From positions 1,240,001 through 1,304,000 of the forward strand of contig NZ_CP139781.1 in NCBI RefSeq assembly GCF_019679435.2: a DNA stretch of 64,000 nucleotides, written 5' to 3'. A program made the position numbers and the translations under genes. This stretch comes from Actomonas aquatica (lineage in GTDB: Bacteria > Verrucomicrobiota > Verrucomicrobiia > Opitutales > Opitutaceae). Shown here in pieces: positions 51,810 through 59,849 of the stretch (positions are counted from its first letter, which is position 1; each line of letters starts with the position of its first letter). The notes below the pieces were generated by a model. That model was not told the DNA's origin and did not search any database. It was given only the letters and a program-made list of their open reading frames with translations.

Positions 51810-53018
51810 TCAATCCTCGGTCCGCCGCAATTCCTCGCGACTGAAGCGGTTGAAGGAGAACCGCAGGCCACCCGCTGATTCCTTACGGTAGTAACTGATC
51901 AGGTCGTTCATGTAACCGTAGCGATACCAGAACTTCAGCGGGAAGCCGTTGATCAGCAGACCCGCCTCAGCCTCGAAGGTGTGATGCCGAAACGGTCGCG
52001 CGATGCCGGTTTTGTAGATGAGCGCCCACTCCGAATCGATCTCCACGCCATCGAACAATTCCCAACGCGCCAACGGCATCATGCCATCGTAGCGCAGCTC
52101 GAAGCCATCCACCCAATCACGCGGTTTGCCTTCGGCGTCGTCCTCCCAAATCGCAAACTCCTCGGCGTCCTGCTGCAGCAGGCCCCAGCTCAGATAGTGG
52201 CTCAACTTCATCTGCAGGCGGTGATTGTCATTCGGCAAAATCCCCCCGCCGCGCACGCTGAAGTTCAGCCCAATATAATCCCAGCCGCGGCTGATTTCGT
52301 CCCGCGTCGACTCATAAGCCGTGCGCAGCGCCCGAGCCCGCAGGGCGTCATTTAGCGGGCCGCGCTCTTCCTCCAATCGGTGCAACTCGTCGAGGTAGTG
52401 CAAACCCAACGACGCCCGAAACGGCGCTTCGCCCGATATCCACTGCCCGTTGGATTCGTGCGCGTAAACCAACTCCACAAAGGTGTCCGCCCGCGCCTCC
52501 GGGGACGCCCCCTGATTCCACCACCAATACCGCGCACTGATCAGTGGATTAAACCGCTTGCCCACCACCGGCTGCGAATTGCGCGTGTTGATGTATTGGC
52601 CCGCCCGCCCCGTGAACGCGAAATAAGGCCGCAACTTGCTCCCCGCCGGCATCTCCGTCTCCCCGGTCGGCGGTGTCTCCAAATCCGGGTAATAGCCGTG
52701 GAGCAGCGGCACCATCACCGACAGGGTGAAGTCGAGGAAATGCTCGTCCTCCTGGAAGGTGTAGCCGACCGACAACGGTTCGTAAGCCCGCAGGAACGGT
52801 CGCCGCCGATCCGTCTTGGCATAGCCGCCGTCCTCCGCCGCGTCAGGCTCCGCGCTATCCGCCTCCGCGAGCACCGGCTCCGTCTCCGCCGCCTGACCGG
52901 TCTTTTCCACCACCGCCGCGATCTCCGCCGCCGTGGGCAAGGAGGGACGCGCGTGCGCGATCGCCGCGCTGCCGACCAGCGCCATTATCTGCCAAAACTT
53001 ACCCCGAAAAACTAGCAT
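51810..53018 (-). CDS. pldA: Outer-membrane phospholipase A-like protein
   Basis: The 402-residue protein has a signal peptide (A-I-A-H-A-R). A roughly 50-residue acidic linker and a beta-barrel-type sequence of alternating residues follow. The OMPLA active-site motif is present: H187-E-S189-N-G, equivalent to E. coli PldA H142-x-S144-N-G, with serine and histidine kept. E-P-L-S-V-G-Y-T resembles the family start. PldA hydrolyses phospholipids in the outer leaflet, using calcium and dimerisation. The C-terminus lacks the usual terminal aromatic residue, having a short charged tail after F-S-F-N-R-F. Confidence 0.75.
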   Translation of the reverse strand: MLVFRGKFWQIMALVGSAAIAHARPSLPTAAEIAAVVEKTGQAAETEPVLAEADSAEPDAAEDGGYAKTDRRRPFLRAYEPLSVGYTFQEDEHFLDFTLSVMVPLLHGYYPDLETPPTGETEMPAGSKLRPYFAFTGRAGQYINTRNSQPVVGKRFNPLISARYWWWNQGASPEARADTFVELVYAHESNGQWISGEAPFRASLGLHYLDELHRLEEERGPLNDALRARALRTAYESTRDEISRGWDYIGLNFSVRGGGILPNDNHRLQMKLSHYLSWGLLQQDAEEFAIWEDDAEGKPRDWVDGFELRYDGMMPLARWELFDGVEIDSEWALIYKTGIARPFRHHTFEAEAGLLINGFPLKFWYRYGYMNDLISYYRKESAGGLRFSFNRFSREELRRTED

Positions 53019-53060
53019 CCGTGGCCAATGCCGCGCGTCCGCCTGCGGGTCAACTCCCGC

Positions 53061-56000
53061 TCACCGGGATCCGCCACCGAAGAGGCCACCCAGCGCATTC
53101 AGGCTCTTGATCGGCTTTTGTTTGGTTTTACCGGGCAGCGGCGTAATCGCCAGTGGCTTGGGCTTCGGCTTCGTCGCCCCCCCAACCTCCGGCGCCACGC
53201 TCGCTTCCGCCAATCCGGCTCCGGCGCGCACCGCCGCGATCGCCCGCTCGACCTTCTTCACCGACACCGGTTCCGCCGTGCCGAGATGTTGCGCGAATAC
53301 ACTCACCCGCAACTCCTCCAGCAACCAACGCAGCTCCGCCGCCCCCGGTTTGCCCACCACCGCCTCAGCTGCTTTGGCCAGCTGGGTCAGCTCCGCCGCC
53401 CGCTGCTCGTCTTTGGCGCGATTCTGTTGCCAACGCTCCGCCCGCAGTAACCGCGCCTGCAGGTAACGCGGCAGGTGCTGCAGCTGCGCCTGCGGCACAT
53501 CCCGCAGAAAATGGCGGCCGACCAGCGCCGCAACCTCGGCCTGCATCCCCGGATACGGCGTCGCGTGCACCTGCGTCTGCTGCCGCAACTCCAGCACCGC
53601 TTTCACCTCATCCAGAAACTGCGGCACGCGTCGTCGCAGCGCCACCTTGGTGTCCGCCACCACCCGCTCAAACTGCACCCGCGTGCGCCGCCCGTCCACC
53701 GTCGGCAAACGCGCCGGATCCGTCGCCCACGTGGTGAGGTTGGCCAGCGCGTCGACTTGCAACTCCGCCAGCGGCACAAACGTCGCCGCCAAGGGCCCGA
53801 CCGCCTTCAGCGCCTTCAGATCCTTTTCCAACCATGCGATCTCGTAACGCAGCCCTTGCGCCAGCATCGCCCGCAGACCCGCCGGTCGCCGCCGCGCCGC
53901 GTCGTCCTCCGCCCGGCTTAGCCGCAGCATGATGCCTTCCGCCGTGTCTTGGAAAACCGGATACGCCTTGATCGCCACGCCCGCCTGTTCGCCGATCTGC
54001 ACCTCGTCGGGAATCGCGCGCTCGGGCCACGTTTCGAGCGGACCATCCTCCCAATCGCGCCGCGCCTTCTTCCAGACACTCGGAGCCTCTTTGACGACCG
54101 CCCGGCTCGCCTCCGCTTCGCGCGCGGTCAACGCGGCCTGGATCTCCGCCAACTCGCGCGAGGCCGCGATCTCGCGGTCGTTTTCGTCGAGCACCCGCAC
54201 CCGCACGCGCAGGTGGTTCGGCAGCGGGCGTTCGTCCCAGACCGACGGACTCACCCGCAGTTGAAAACGTTCGCCCAGCAGCGCCGCCACCGCCTCGGCC
54301 ACCGTTTCGCGTCGCCCGGTCAAGCGGTCGCGGGATTGCAATTGCGCCACCATCGACGCCGCCGTCGCCGCCAGCGGCGTCACCGCCCGGCGCAACTCCT
54401 TCGGCAAGCCCTTCAGGTAATGCTCCACCTTGCCGGCGAGGTGTCCCGGCACCGCCCAGTCGAGCTCCGCCGGGGTCAGCGTCGTGGCCGTGAGCACATC
54501 GACATCCAAAGTCACGCCGTCGTCGTCTTGGCCCGGTTTGTAAACGTAGTTGAGCGGCAGCACCGTCGTGCCCAGCGGCAGGCTCTCCGGGTAGGCCTGT
54601 TCATCCACCTGCGCTTCGCGCGGCGGCTGCAGGTCGGCCGCATTCAACTCCAGAAAGTGCGGCTCCCGCCCCTTCTGCTCGCGCACCAATGCGATCAGTT
54701 CACCGACCGCCGAAACATAAAACTCCCGTTCCAGCAGCGCGTCCTCATAAAATCGATACACCGCCTCATCGAGGTTCATCGCCGCGCCGTGCCGGGCCCG
54801 CGTTAACTGCAGCTCCACGTCGGCGCGCACCTTGCGGTTGTGCGACAGAAAATCGAAGGGCCACTTGATGGTGTCATTCACCAACGCTTCGCGGATGAAC
54901 AACTCGGTCGCGTGCTCCGGGTTCACCTTCCCATAGCCCACCGCTCGGCTTTCGATTTCCAGGCCGTAGAGCCGCGTGCGCTGCCGCACCATCACCCGCC
55001 CCTTCTCCTCATCCCAGAATGGTTCGCTGTGCTCGACCTTCAGCAAATGGGCGCCGAGCTCCAAGGCCCAGCGCGGATCCAGCCGAGCGCAGGTGCGGGC
55101 GTAGAGGCGCGAGGTTTCCATCATCTCGGCCGACATGATCCAGCGCGGCCCTCGCGGTCCGCCGCCGCCCAGCACCGGTTTCAGCGCGCCGTTTTTGCCG
55201 CGCTTGCGCTCTTCTTTCACGAAGAGGCCCGAGCCGGGAAAAATCGCCACCTTGCGATCGTGCGTCGCTTTGTAGCCACCCTTCTCTTCGTCGCGCGCCG
55301 CGATGTTGCCGAGCAAGCCCGACAGGATGCTGCGGTGAATCGCGCGGTAGGCCGGGTGCTCACAGCGCAAGTCGCCGATGTCGACCGGCTCTTTAATGCC
55401 GTCGTTCACCGAACTCATGCGGAAGTCCCGCCGCTCCCGCAGCGTATCCACCAATTGGCTATGGATGTCGCGCCATTCCCGCATGCGCGTGTAGCTCAAA
55501 AAGTGGGTGTGGCACCAGCGCCGCATCTTCGACTGCGACAGCCGTTCAAACTCATCGTGCAACGCTTCCCAGATCGCGAGCAGGGTAAGAAAATCCGACT
55601 CCGGGTGCGTGAAACGCCGATGCGCCTGATCCGCTGCCTGCTGCTTGTCGAGCGGTCGCTCCCGCGGATCCTGCACGCTCAATCCCGCCGCGATCACCAA
55701 CACTTCGCGCAACGCCTTTTCGCTGCGCGCCTGCAGAATCATGCGGCCCACCGCTGGGTCCACCGGCAGACGCGCCAACTCCCGACCGATGTCACTCAGG
55801 CGGCGCTCCCCCACCGTCTCCGGTTCGGCGTAGGCGTGCAGTTCCTCCAACAGGGCGTAGCCAGCTCGCACTGCCTTGGTCGCCGGCATGTTGATGAAGG
55901 GAAAACGCTCAATGTCGCCCAGCCCAAAGGCCTTCATGCGCAGGATCACGTCGGCCAAATTGGCGCGCTGAATTTCCGGCTGCGCAAAGCGCGGTCGCTC

Positions 56001-57113
56001 CTCGTAGTCCTTCTCCGAATACAACCGCACGCACACGCCCTCGGCCACGCGACCCGCGCGGCCCTTGCGTTGATCGGCACTGGAGCGCGCCACCGGCTCG
56101 ATCGGCAGTCGCCGCGTGCGGGCCTGCGGCGCATAACGACTGATGCGCGCCAAGCCCGTGTCGATCACGTAGCGGATGCCCGGCAACGTAAGCGACGTCT
56201 CCGCAATGTTGGTCGCCACGATGACGCGGCGCCGGGCCGTCGCCGCAAACACGCGTTGCTGCTCGGCATTGGAGAGGCGGCCGAAGAGCGGAATCAAATC
56301 GCAGCCCCGCGCCGACCGCGATCCCTGCAGCAAATCGATCGCCTCGCGAATATCGCGCTCGGCCGGCATGAAGACCAACACGTCGCCGCCCGCCGTCGAA
56401 TCGAGGATGCGTTGCGCCGCCTCCACCGCGCCGTCGATGTAGTGCAGCGACTCGTTGCGCGAGGTGGGTTCGTCCCCTTCGGCCTCGTCGCTGCCAAACT
56501 CGTCCAGCGGCGCATACACCACCTCCACCGGAAAGGTGCGCCCCGAGACCTCGATCACCGGTGCGTCGTCAAACGCCTTGCTGAACGCCGCCGTGTCGAT
56601 CGTGGCCGAAGTCACCACGATGCGCAGCTCCGGGCGCCGATGGCGCAGTTGGCGCAGATGGCCGAGCAGGAAGTCGATGTTGAGCGAGCGCTCGTGCGCC
56701 TCGTCGATGATGATCGTATCGTATTCGCGTAGCTGCGGGTCGCCCTGGACCTCGGCCAGCAGCATGCCGTCGGTCATAAACTTCACCCGCGTGTCGCGGG
56801 AGGTCTGATCGGCAAACCGCACCTTGCAGCCTACTTCACGTCCCCACGTAACGCCCATTTCCTCGGCCACCCGACGCGACACCGACAGCGCCGCCACGCG
56901 TCGCGGTTGGGTGCAGGCGATGCGCCCCTTCTCGCCGCCGCCGGCCGCGAGACAGAGTTTCGGGATCTGCGTGGTTTTGCCGGAGCCGGTTTCACCCGCC
57001 AAAATCACCACCTGATTATCCCGCAAGGCCTCCATGATCTCCCCAGCGCGCGCGCTGATCGGCAGCTCGGGCGGGAATTCCAAACGGAAGGGAAATGGCT
57101 TTTGGTCTGGCAC
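53061..57113 (-). CDS. hrpA: ATP-dependent RNA helicase HrpA
   Basis: The protein has 1,350 residues from the GTG at 57113. The DEAH helicase core has Walker A G-E-T-G-S-G-K-T (40-47), the D-E-A-H box (137-140), S-A-T-I-D-T and T-N-I-A-E-T-S-L-T-L-P-G-I. R-K-G-R-A-G-R-V-A-E-G-V-C is motif VI. The HA2 and OB domains and the long HrpA-specific C-terminal region (DUF3418) follow. E. coli HrpA is about 1,300 residues and rescues collided ribosomes. An upstream ATG at 57155 lies inside CCATGG shared with the start of the divergent membrane protein, so the start is not certain. Confidence 0.93.
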   Translation of the reverse strand: MPDQKPFPFRLEFPPELPISARAGEIMEALRDNQVVILAGETGSGKTTQIPKLCLAAGGGEKGRIACTQPRRVAALSVSRRVAEEMGVTWGREVGCKVRFADQTSRDTRVKFMTDGMLLAEVQGDPQLREYDTIIIDEAHERSLNIDFLLGHLRQLRHRRPELRIVVTSATIDTAAFSKAFDDAPVIEVSGRTFPVEVVYAPLDEFGSDEAEGDEPTSRNESLHYIDGAVEAAQRILDSTAGGDVLVFMPAERDIREAIDLLQGSRSARGCDLIPLFGRLSNAEQQRVFAATARRRVIVATNIAETSLTLPGIRYVIDTGLARISRYAPQARTRRLPIEPVARSSADQRKGRAGRVAEGVCVRLYSEKDYEERPRFAQPEIQRANLADVILRMKAFGLGDIERFPFINMPATKAVRAGYALLEELHAYAEPETVGERRLSDIGRELARLPVDPAVGRMILQARSEKALREVLVIAAGLSVQDPRERPLDKQQAADQAHRRFTHPESDFLTLLAIWEALHDEFERLSQSKMRRWCHTHFLSYTRMREWRDIHSQLVDTLRERRDFRMSSVNDGIKEPVDIGDLRCEHPAYRAIHRSILSGLLGNIAARDEEKGGYKATHDRKVAIFPGSGLFVKEERKRGKNGALKPVLGGGGPRGPRWIMSAEMMETSRLYARTCARLDPRWALELGAHLLKVEHSEPFWDEEKGRVMVRQRTRLYGLEIESRAVGYGKVNPEHATELFIREALVNDTIKWPFDFLSHNRKVRADVELQLTRARHGAAMNLDEAVYRFYEDALLEREFYVSAVGELIALVREQKGREPHFLELNAADLQPPREAQVDEQAYPESLPLGTTVLPLNYVYKPGQDDDGVTLDVDVLTATTLTPAELDWAVPGHLAGKVEHYLKGLPKELRRAVTPLAATAASMVAQLQSRDRLTGRRETVAEAVAALLGERFQLRVSPSVWDERPLPNHLRVRVRVLDENDREIAASRELAEIQAALTAREAEASRAVVKEAPSVWKKARRDWEDGPLETWPERAIPDEVQIGEQAGVAIKAYPVFQDTAEGIMLRLSRAEDDAARRRPAGLRAMLAQGLRYEIAWLEKDLKALKAVGPLAATFVPLAELQVDALANLTTWATDPARLPTVDGRRTRVQFERVVADTKVALRRRVPQFLDEVKAVLELRQQTQVHATPYPGMQAEVAALVGRHFLRDVPQAQLQHLPRYLQARLLRAERWQQNRAKDEQRAAELTQLAKAAEAVVGKPGAAELRWLLEELRVSVFAQHLGTAEPVSVKKVERAIAAVRAGAGLAEASVAPEVGGATKPKPKPLAITPLPGKTKQKPIKSLNALGGLFGGGSR

Positions 57114-57153
57114 AGTTGAAAAAGGCGAACGCAGAGTGAACGTCCCACGCACC

Positions 57154-57705
57154 ATGGCTGGCAAGACAGCACCTAAACCACCTCCGCTTCCCCTTGAGAT
57201 CGCCGAACGGGTCAACCGTTTGGCGACCACCCACGGTCGCATCATCATGGTCATGTCGGGGGTGTTTGCCCTGATTGCCGCCCTTCAGCATCGCACGCCC
57301 ACCGCGATCGCCGCGCTGCTCGCCTTCGGCGCCGGCGCCAGCGAATGGCAGGGCGCAAAACACCTGCGGGAAGGACGCGCGTCCGGGGTCAGTTGGATGG
57401 TCGCCGGCGAACTCGCCCTGCTCGTCGTGATCCTCGCCTACAGCGCCTGGATGATGACCCACTTCAACTACCACGAGTTTATCACGCAGATTCCCCAGTG
57501 GCAGCAGGACAAGCTGTTCGACGATCTGCGGGCGCAAGGCGCGACCGAGGCGGAGATTCCCGACCTGTTTCGAGTGCTTAACGCCATGGTCTACGGCGTG
57601 CTCTCCTTCGTCAGCGTTTTCTACCAGGGCGGTTTTGCCCTCTATTATCACCGTCGCCGCGGTCCGATCACCGTCGCCATGACCCAGCTGCCCAACTCAC
57701 GCTGA
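57154..57705 (+). CDS. Small membrane protein of unknown function
   Basis: The 183-residue protein starts with a proline-rich basic stretch and has four hydrophobic segments (about 31-47, 51-67, 81-105 and 147-170). Between the third and fourth is a soluble part with F-I-T-Q-I-P-Q-W-Q-Q-D-K-L-F and a D-D-L-R-A-Q-G-A-T-E-A-E-I stretch. I do not recognise it. The start codon lies inside a CCATGG palindrome; the opposite strand also has an in-frame ATG there, belonging to the hrpA frame. Confidence 0.65.
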   Translation: MAGKTAPKPPPLPLEIAERVNRLATTHGRIIMVMSGVFALIAALQHRTPTAIAALLAFGAGASEWQGAKHLREGRASGVSWMVAGELALLVVILAYSAWMMTHFNYHEFITQIPQWQQDKLFDDLRAQGATEAEIPDLFRVLNAMVYGVLSFVSVFYQGGFALYYHRRRGPITVAMTQLPNSR

Positions 57706-57763
57706 GCTGCGTCGTTCGCCTCGCGCTTGCGTCCCGCGCCGCCCTCTACCTACGTTCCGCGCC

Positions 57764-58405
57764 ATGTCGAAAGAGCGTTTCATTGCCGCCAAGGAAGCGT
57801 GGGCCCAGAAGCAAGTTGCCCGCGGGGTGCGTCCGCGTGAAGTCCGGTCCGAGGATCGCCTGCCGCCCGGCCAGAAACTCACCACCAACTTCCCGGTGCT
57901 AGACCTCGGCATTCAGCCCGAGCTCCCGCTCGCCGAGTGGACCCTCACCGTCGACGGCGAGGTCGCCCAGCCTACGACCTTTGACTGGGCTCAGTTTAAC
58001 GCCCTACCGCAGGTCGAGGACACCAGCGACTTCCACTGCGTCACCACGTGGAGTCGCTACGACTGCCGCTGGACGGGCGTGCCTTTCACCGCCCTTTACG
58101 AGGCGGTGCAACCCACCGCCCAGGCCCGCTTCGTCTACTTCACCGGTTACGACGGTTACTCGACCAACGTCCCCCTCGAGGCCTGCCTCGACGACGACGT
58201 CCTGCTCGCCACCCATTTCGACGGCCAACCCATCACCCGCGAACATGGCGCGCCCGTCCGCGTGATCATCCCCAAGCTCTACGCCTGGAAGGGGGCAAAA
58301 TTTGTCAAAGGCGTGCACTTTTTGGCCGACGACAAACTCGGCTTCTGGGAAGTGCGCGGTTACTCCAATGGCGCCGACCCGTGGAAAGAGGAACGCTACG
58401 CCTGA
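57764..58405 (+). CDS. Cytoplasmic sulfite oxidase-like molybdopterin protein
   Basis: The 213-residue protein has the molybdopterin fold of the sulfite oxidase/YedY family. This reads W-T-L-T-V-D-G, then F-H-C92-V-T-T-W-S-R-Y-D with C92 as the molybdenum ligand, W-x-G-V-P-F and V-R-V-I-I-P-K-L-Y-A-W-K-G-A-K. It has no Tat or other signal peptide, unlike YedY/MsrP, and no heme domain. It would act in the cytoplasm on an unknown substrate. It is a single-domain member and no membrane partner is adjacent. Confidence 0.88.
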   Translation: MSKERFIAAKEAWAQKQVARGVRPREVRSEDRLPPGQKLTTNFPVLDLGIQPELPLAEWTLTVDGEVAQPTTFDWAQFNALPQVEDTSDFHCVTTWSRYDCRWTGVPFTALYEAVQPTAQARFVYFTGYDGYSTNVPLEACLDDDVLLATHFDGQPITREHGAPVRVIIPKLYAWKGAKFVKGVHFLADDKLGFWEVRGYSNGADPWKEERYA

Positions 58406-58556
58406 TCGGGCCGGTCCGGCACCCGCAGTTTCAAGCCCGGTGCAAAAACGCTGCGCCTAGGGCACTTTTCTTCGGTTAGTTAACATTCTGGCTCGTTTGC
58501 TGCTTGGATTTTCCGCAAGTCGCCAACCTCACGGGGACCGCAGCACCTGAGCCAAT

Positions 58557-58829
58557 ATGCCGATCCTGGACAGCCGAAAACTACTCGCCTTTGTGACCTT
58601 GGTTCGCGTCGGGAGCTTCACCCTCGCCGCAAAAGAACTCAACGTGACGCAATCGGCCGTAAGTCACTCGATCAAATCCTTGGAGGATGAGCTGCAGTTG
58701 CGCTTGGTGGATCGTCGGGGACGCAAGATCCGGCTCACGCCCCCGGGCAAAGAGCTGCTCAACCACGCCCACCGCATCCTCAACGAGATGCAAGAGGCGC
58801 GCGCCGACCTCGCGCTCTACGTGCGCTAG
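58557..58829 (+). CDS. LysR-type DNA-binding domain protein (no effector domain)
   Basis: The 90-residue protein is a complete LysR winged-helix domain: L-L-A-F-V-T-L-V-R-V-G-S-F-T-L-A-A-K-E-L-N-V-T-Q-S-A-V-S-H-S-I-K-S-L-E-D-E-L, then L-T-P-P-G-K-E-L-L. It ends after the linker helix with E-A-R-A-D-L-A-L-Y-V-R and a TAG. Normal LysR proteins have about 200 more residues of effector domain; none is found in the three frames behind it before the tRNA. It may act as a stand-alone repressor or be a truncated gene. Confidence 0.8.
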   Translation: MPILDSRKLLAFVTLVRVGSFTLAAKELNVTQSAVSHSIKSLEDELQLRLVDRRGRKIRLTPPGKELLNHAHRILNEMQEARADLALYVR

Positions 58830-58914
58830 AACGTTTTCCGGGCTGCTCGCAGCCGATTCGGCAGCTTAACAACCCGAAGGCGTTGCTCCGACTGTCGCGT
58901 TCTCCGTCCAACGC

Positions 58915-58949
58915 AAAGCCCCCTCTCTCAAGAAGAAAAAGGGGGCTTC
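58915..58949 (-). terminator. Terminator-like hairpin after tRNA-Leu
   Basis: AAGCCCCCT (58916-58924) pairs with AGGGGGCTT (58940-58948) and a T-rich loop on the minus strand. Only a short TTT follows the stem. It lies five bases beyond the tRNA 3' end. Confidence 0.6.
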
Positions 58950-58953
58950 AAAA

Positions 58954-59038
58954 TGGTGCCCAAGACTGGACTCGAACCAGCACGCCTCGCGGCACAGGCT
59001 TCTGAGACCTGCGTGTCTACCAATTCCACCACCTGGGC
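58954..59038 (-). tRNA. tRNA-Leu (anticodon CAG)
   Basis: The acceptor stem GCCCAGG pairs with CTTGGGC, and the CCA end is encoded. The anticodon stem CAGGT/GCCTG encloses the loop CTCAGAA with anticodon CAG. A long variable arm (G-C-C-G-C-G-A-G-G-C) follows, typical of leucine tRNA. The T-arm has T-T-C-G-A-G-T. It is alone, not in a cluster. The length is 85 bases including CCA. Confidence 0.95.
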
Positions 59039-59154
59039 AGGAGGAAGGACGAGGAAGACACGACGCCCGCACGACCTTGGCAAGCCCGGATTTTGACCTT
59101 TCTTGAAGCATTCCGGCTTTCATCCCTCCGCCGCCCGGCCCAACGTGCCCTCCG

Positions 59155-59823
59155 ATGCTTAAGAAGGAGGTTCTGCAACGCCTGGATTCCCACCGCCTCA
59201 TCGCTCTCGCCCGCGCCGATTCCGCCGCGCAATTGCGCGAACTCGGCCAAACGCTGCTCGATGCCGGCCTGCCTCAACTCGAACTGCCCCTCACCAGCCC
59301 GGCCGTGCCGGACATCATCGCCGCCGTCGCCGCCGACCTGCCGCAACTAACCCTCGGCCTCGGCACCGTGATCGATACCGACACTGCCCGCCGCGGCATC
59401 CTCGCCGGCGCCCGCTTTATCAGCACTCCGGCTCTGCGGCCCGAGGTCATTCTCCTTTGTCGCCGCCACCACGTGCCCGTCATCTGCGGCGCCCATTCCA
59501 CCGCCGAAATTGAGGCCGCTCTCGAAGCCGGCGCCGATGCCGTCAAACTTTACCCGTCACGGGATCGTTTTGGTCCCACCCACGTGCGCGAGACTCGCCA
59601 ACGTTTCCCGGACGCCCGCTTGTATCCAGTGGGTGGAGTCAACGCATCCAACGTCGCCGACTTCATCCACTGCGGCGCCAACGCGGTCTTTGTCGCCAGC
59701 GGACTGGGCTTTTCGTTCGAAGACGGCGCTGCCGCCACGCCCCCCTCGGCTCACGAACTCGCCGACCACGTCCGCGCGTTGATCGCGGCCCTGCCAGCGG
59801 CCGACATCGCTGCCACGAACTGA
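59155..59823 (+). CDS. eda: KDPG aldolase (Entner-Doudoroff)
   Basis: The 222-residue class I aldolase has E43 in Q-L-E-L-P-L-T-S-P and the Schiff-base lysine K131 in G-A-D-A-V-K-L-Y-P-S. L-G-L-G-T-V and P-V-G-G-V-N-A-S-N are its phosphate-binding loops. It splits 2-keto-3-deoxy-6-phosphogluconate into pyruvate and glyceraldehyde 3-phosphate. No edd is adjacent; the following PQQ-type sugar dehydrogenase might feed related sugar acids. The C-terminus, with S-F-E-D-G-A-A-A-T, is family-typical. Confidence 0.9.
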   Translation: MLKKEVLQRLDSHRLIALARADSAAQLRELGQTLLDAGLPQLELPLTSPAVPDIIAAVAADLPQLTLGLGTVIDTDTARRGILAGARFISTPALRPEVILLCRRHHVPVICGAHSTAEIEAALEAGADAVKLYPSRDRFGPTHVRETRQRFPDARLYPVGGVNASNVADFIHCGANAVFVASGLGFSFEDGAAATPPSAHELADHVRALIAALPAADIAATN

Positions 59824-59849
59824 CCGCTCACCTTCCTGTCTTTCCTCCG

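Noticed and set aside
54840..56732. 630-codon frame on the plus strand inside hrpA
   Set aside because: It is antisense to the helicase core with all motifs intact, and Arg/His/Leu-rich composition marks it as a shadow.
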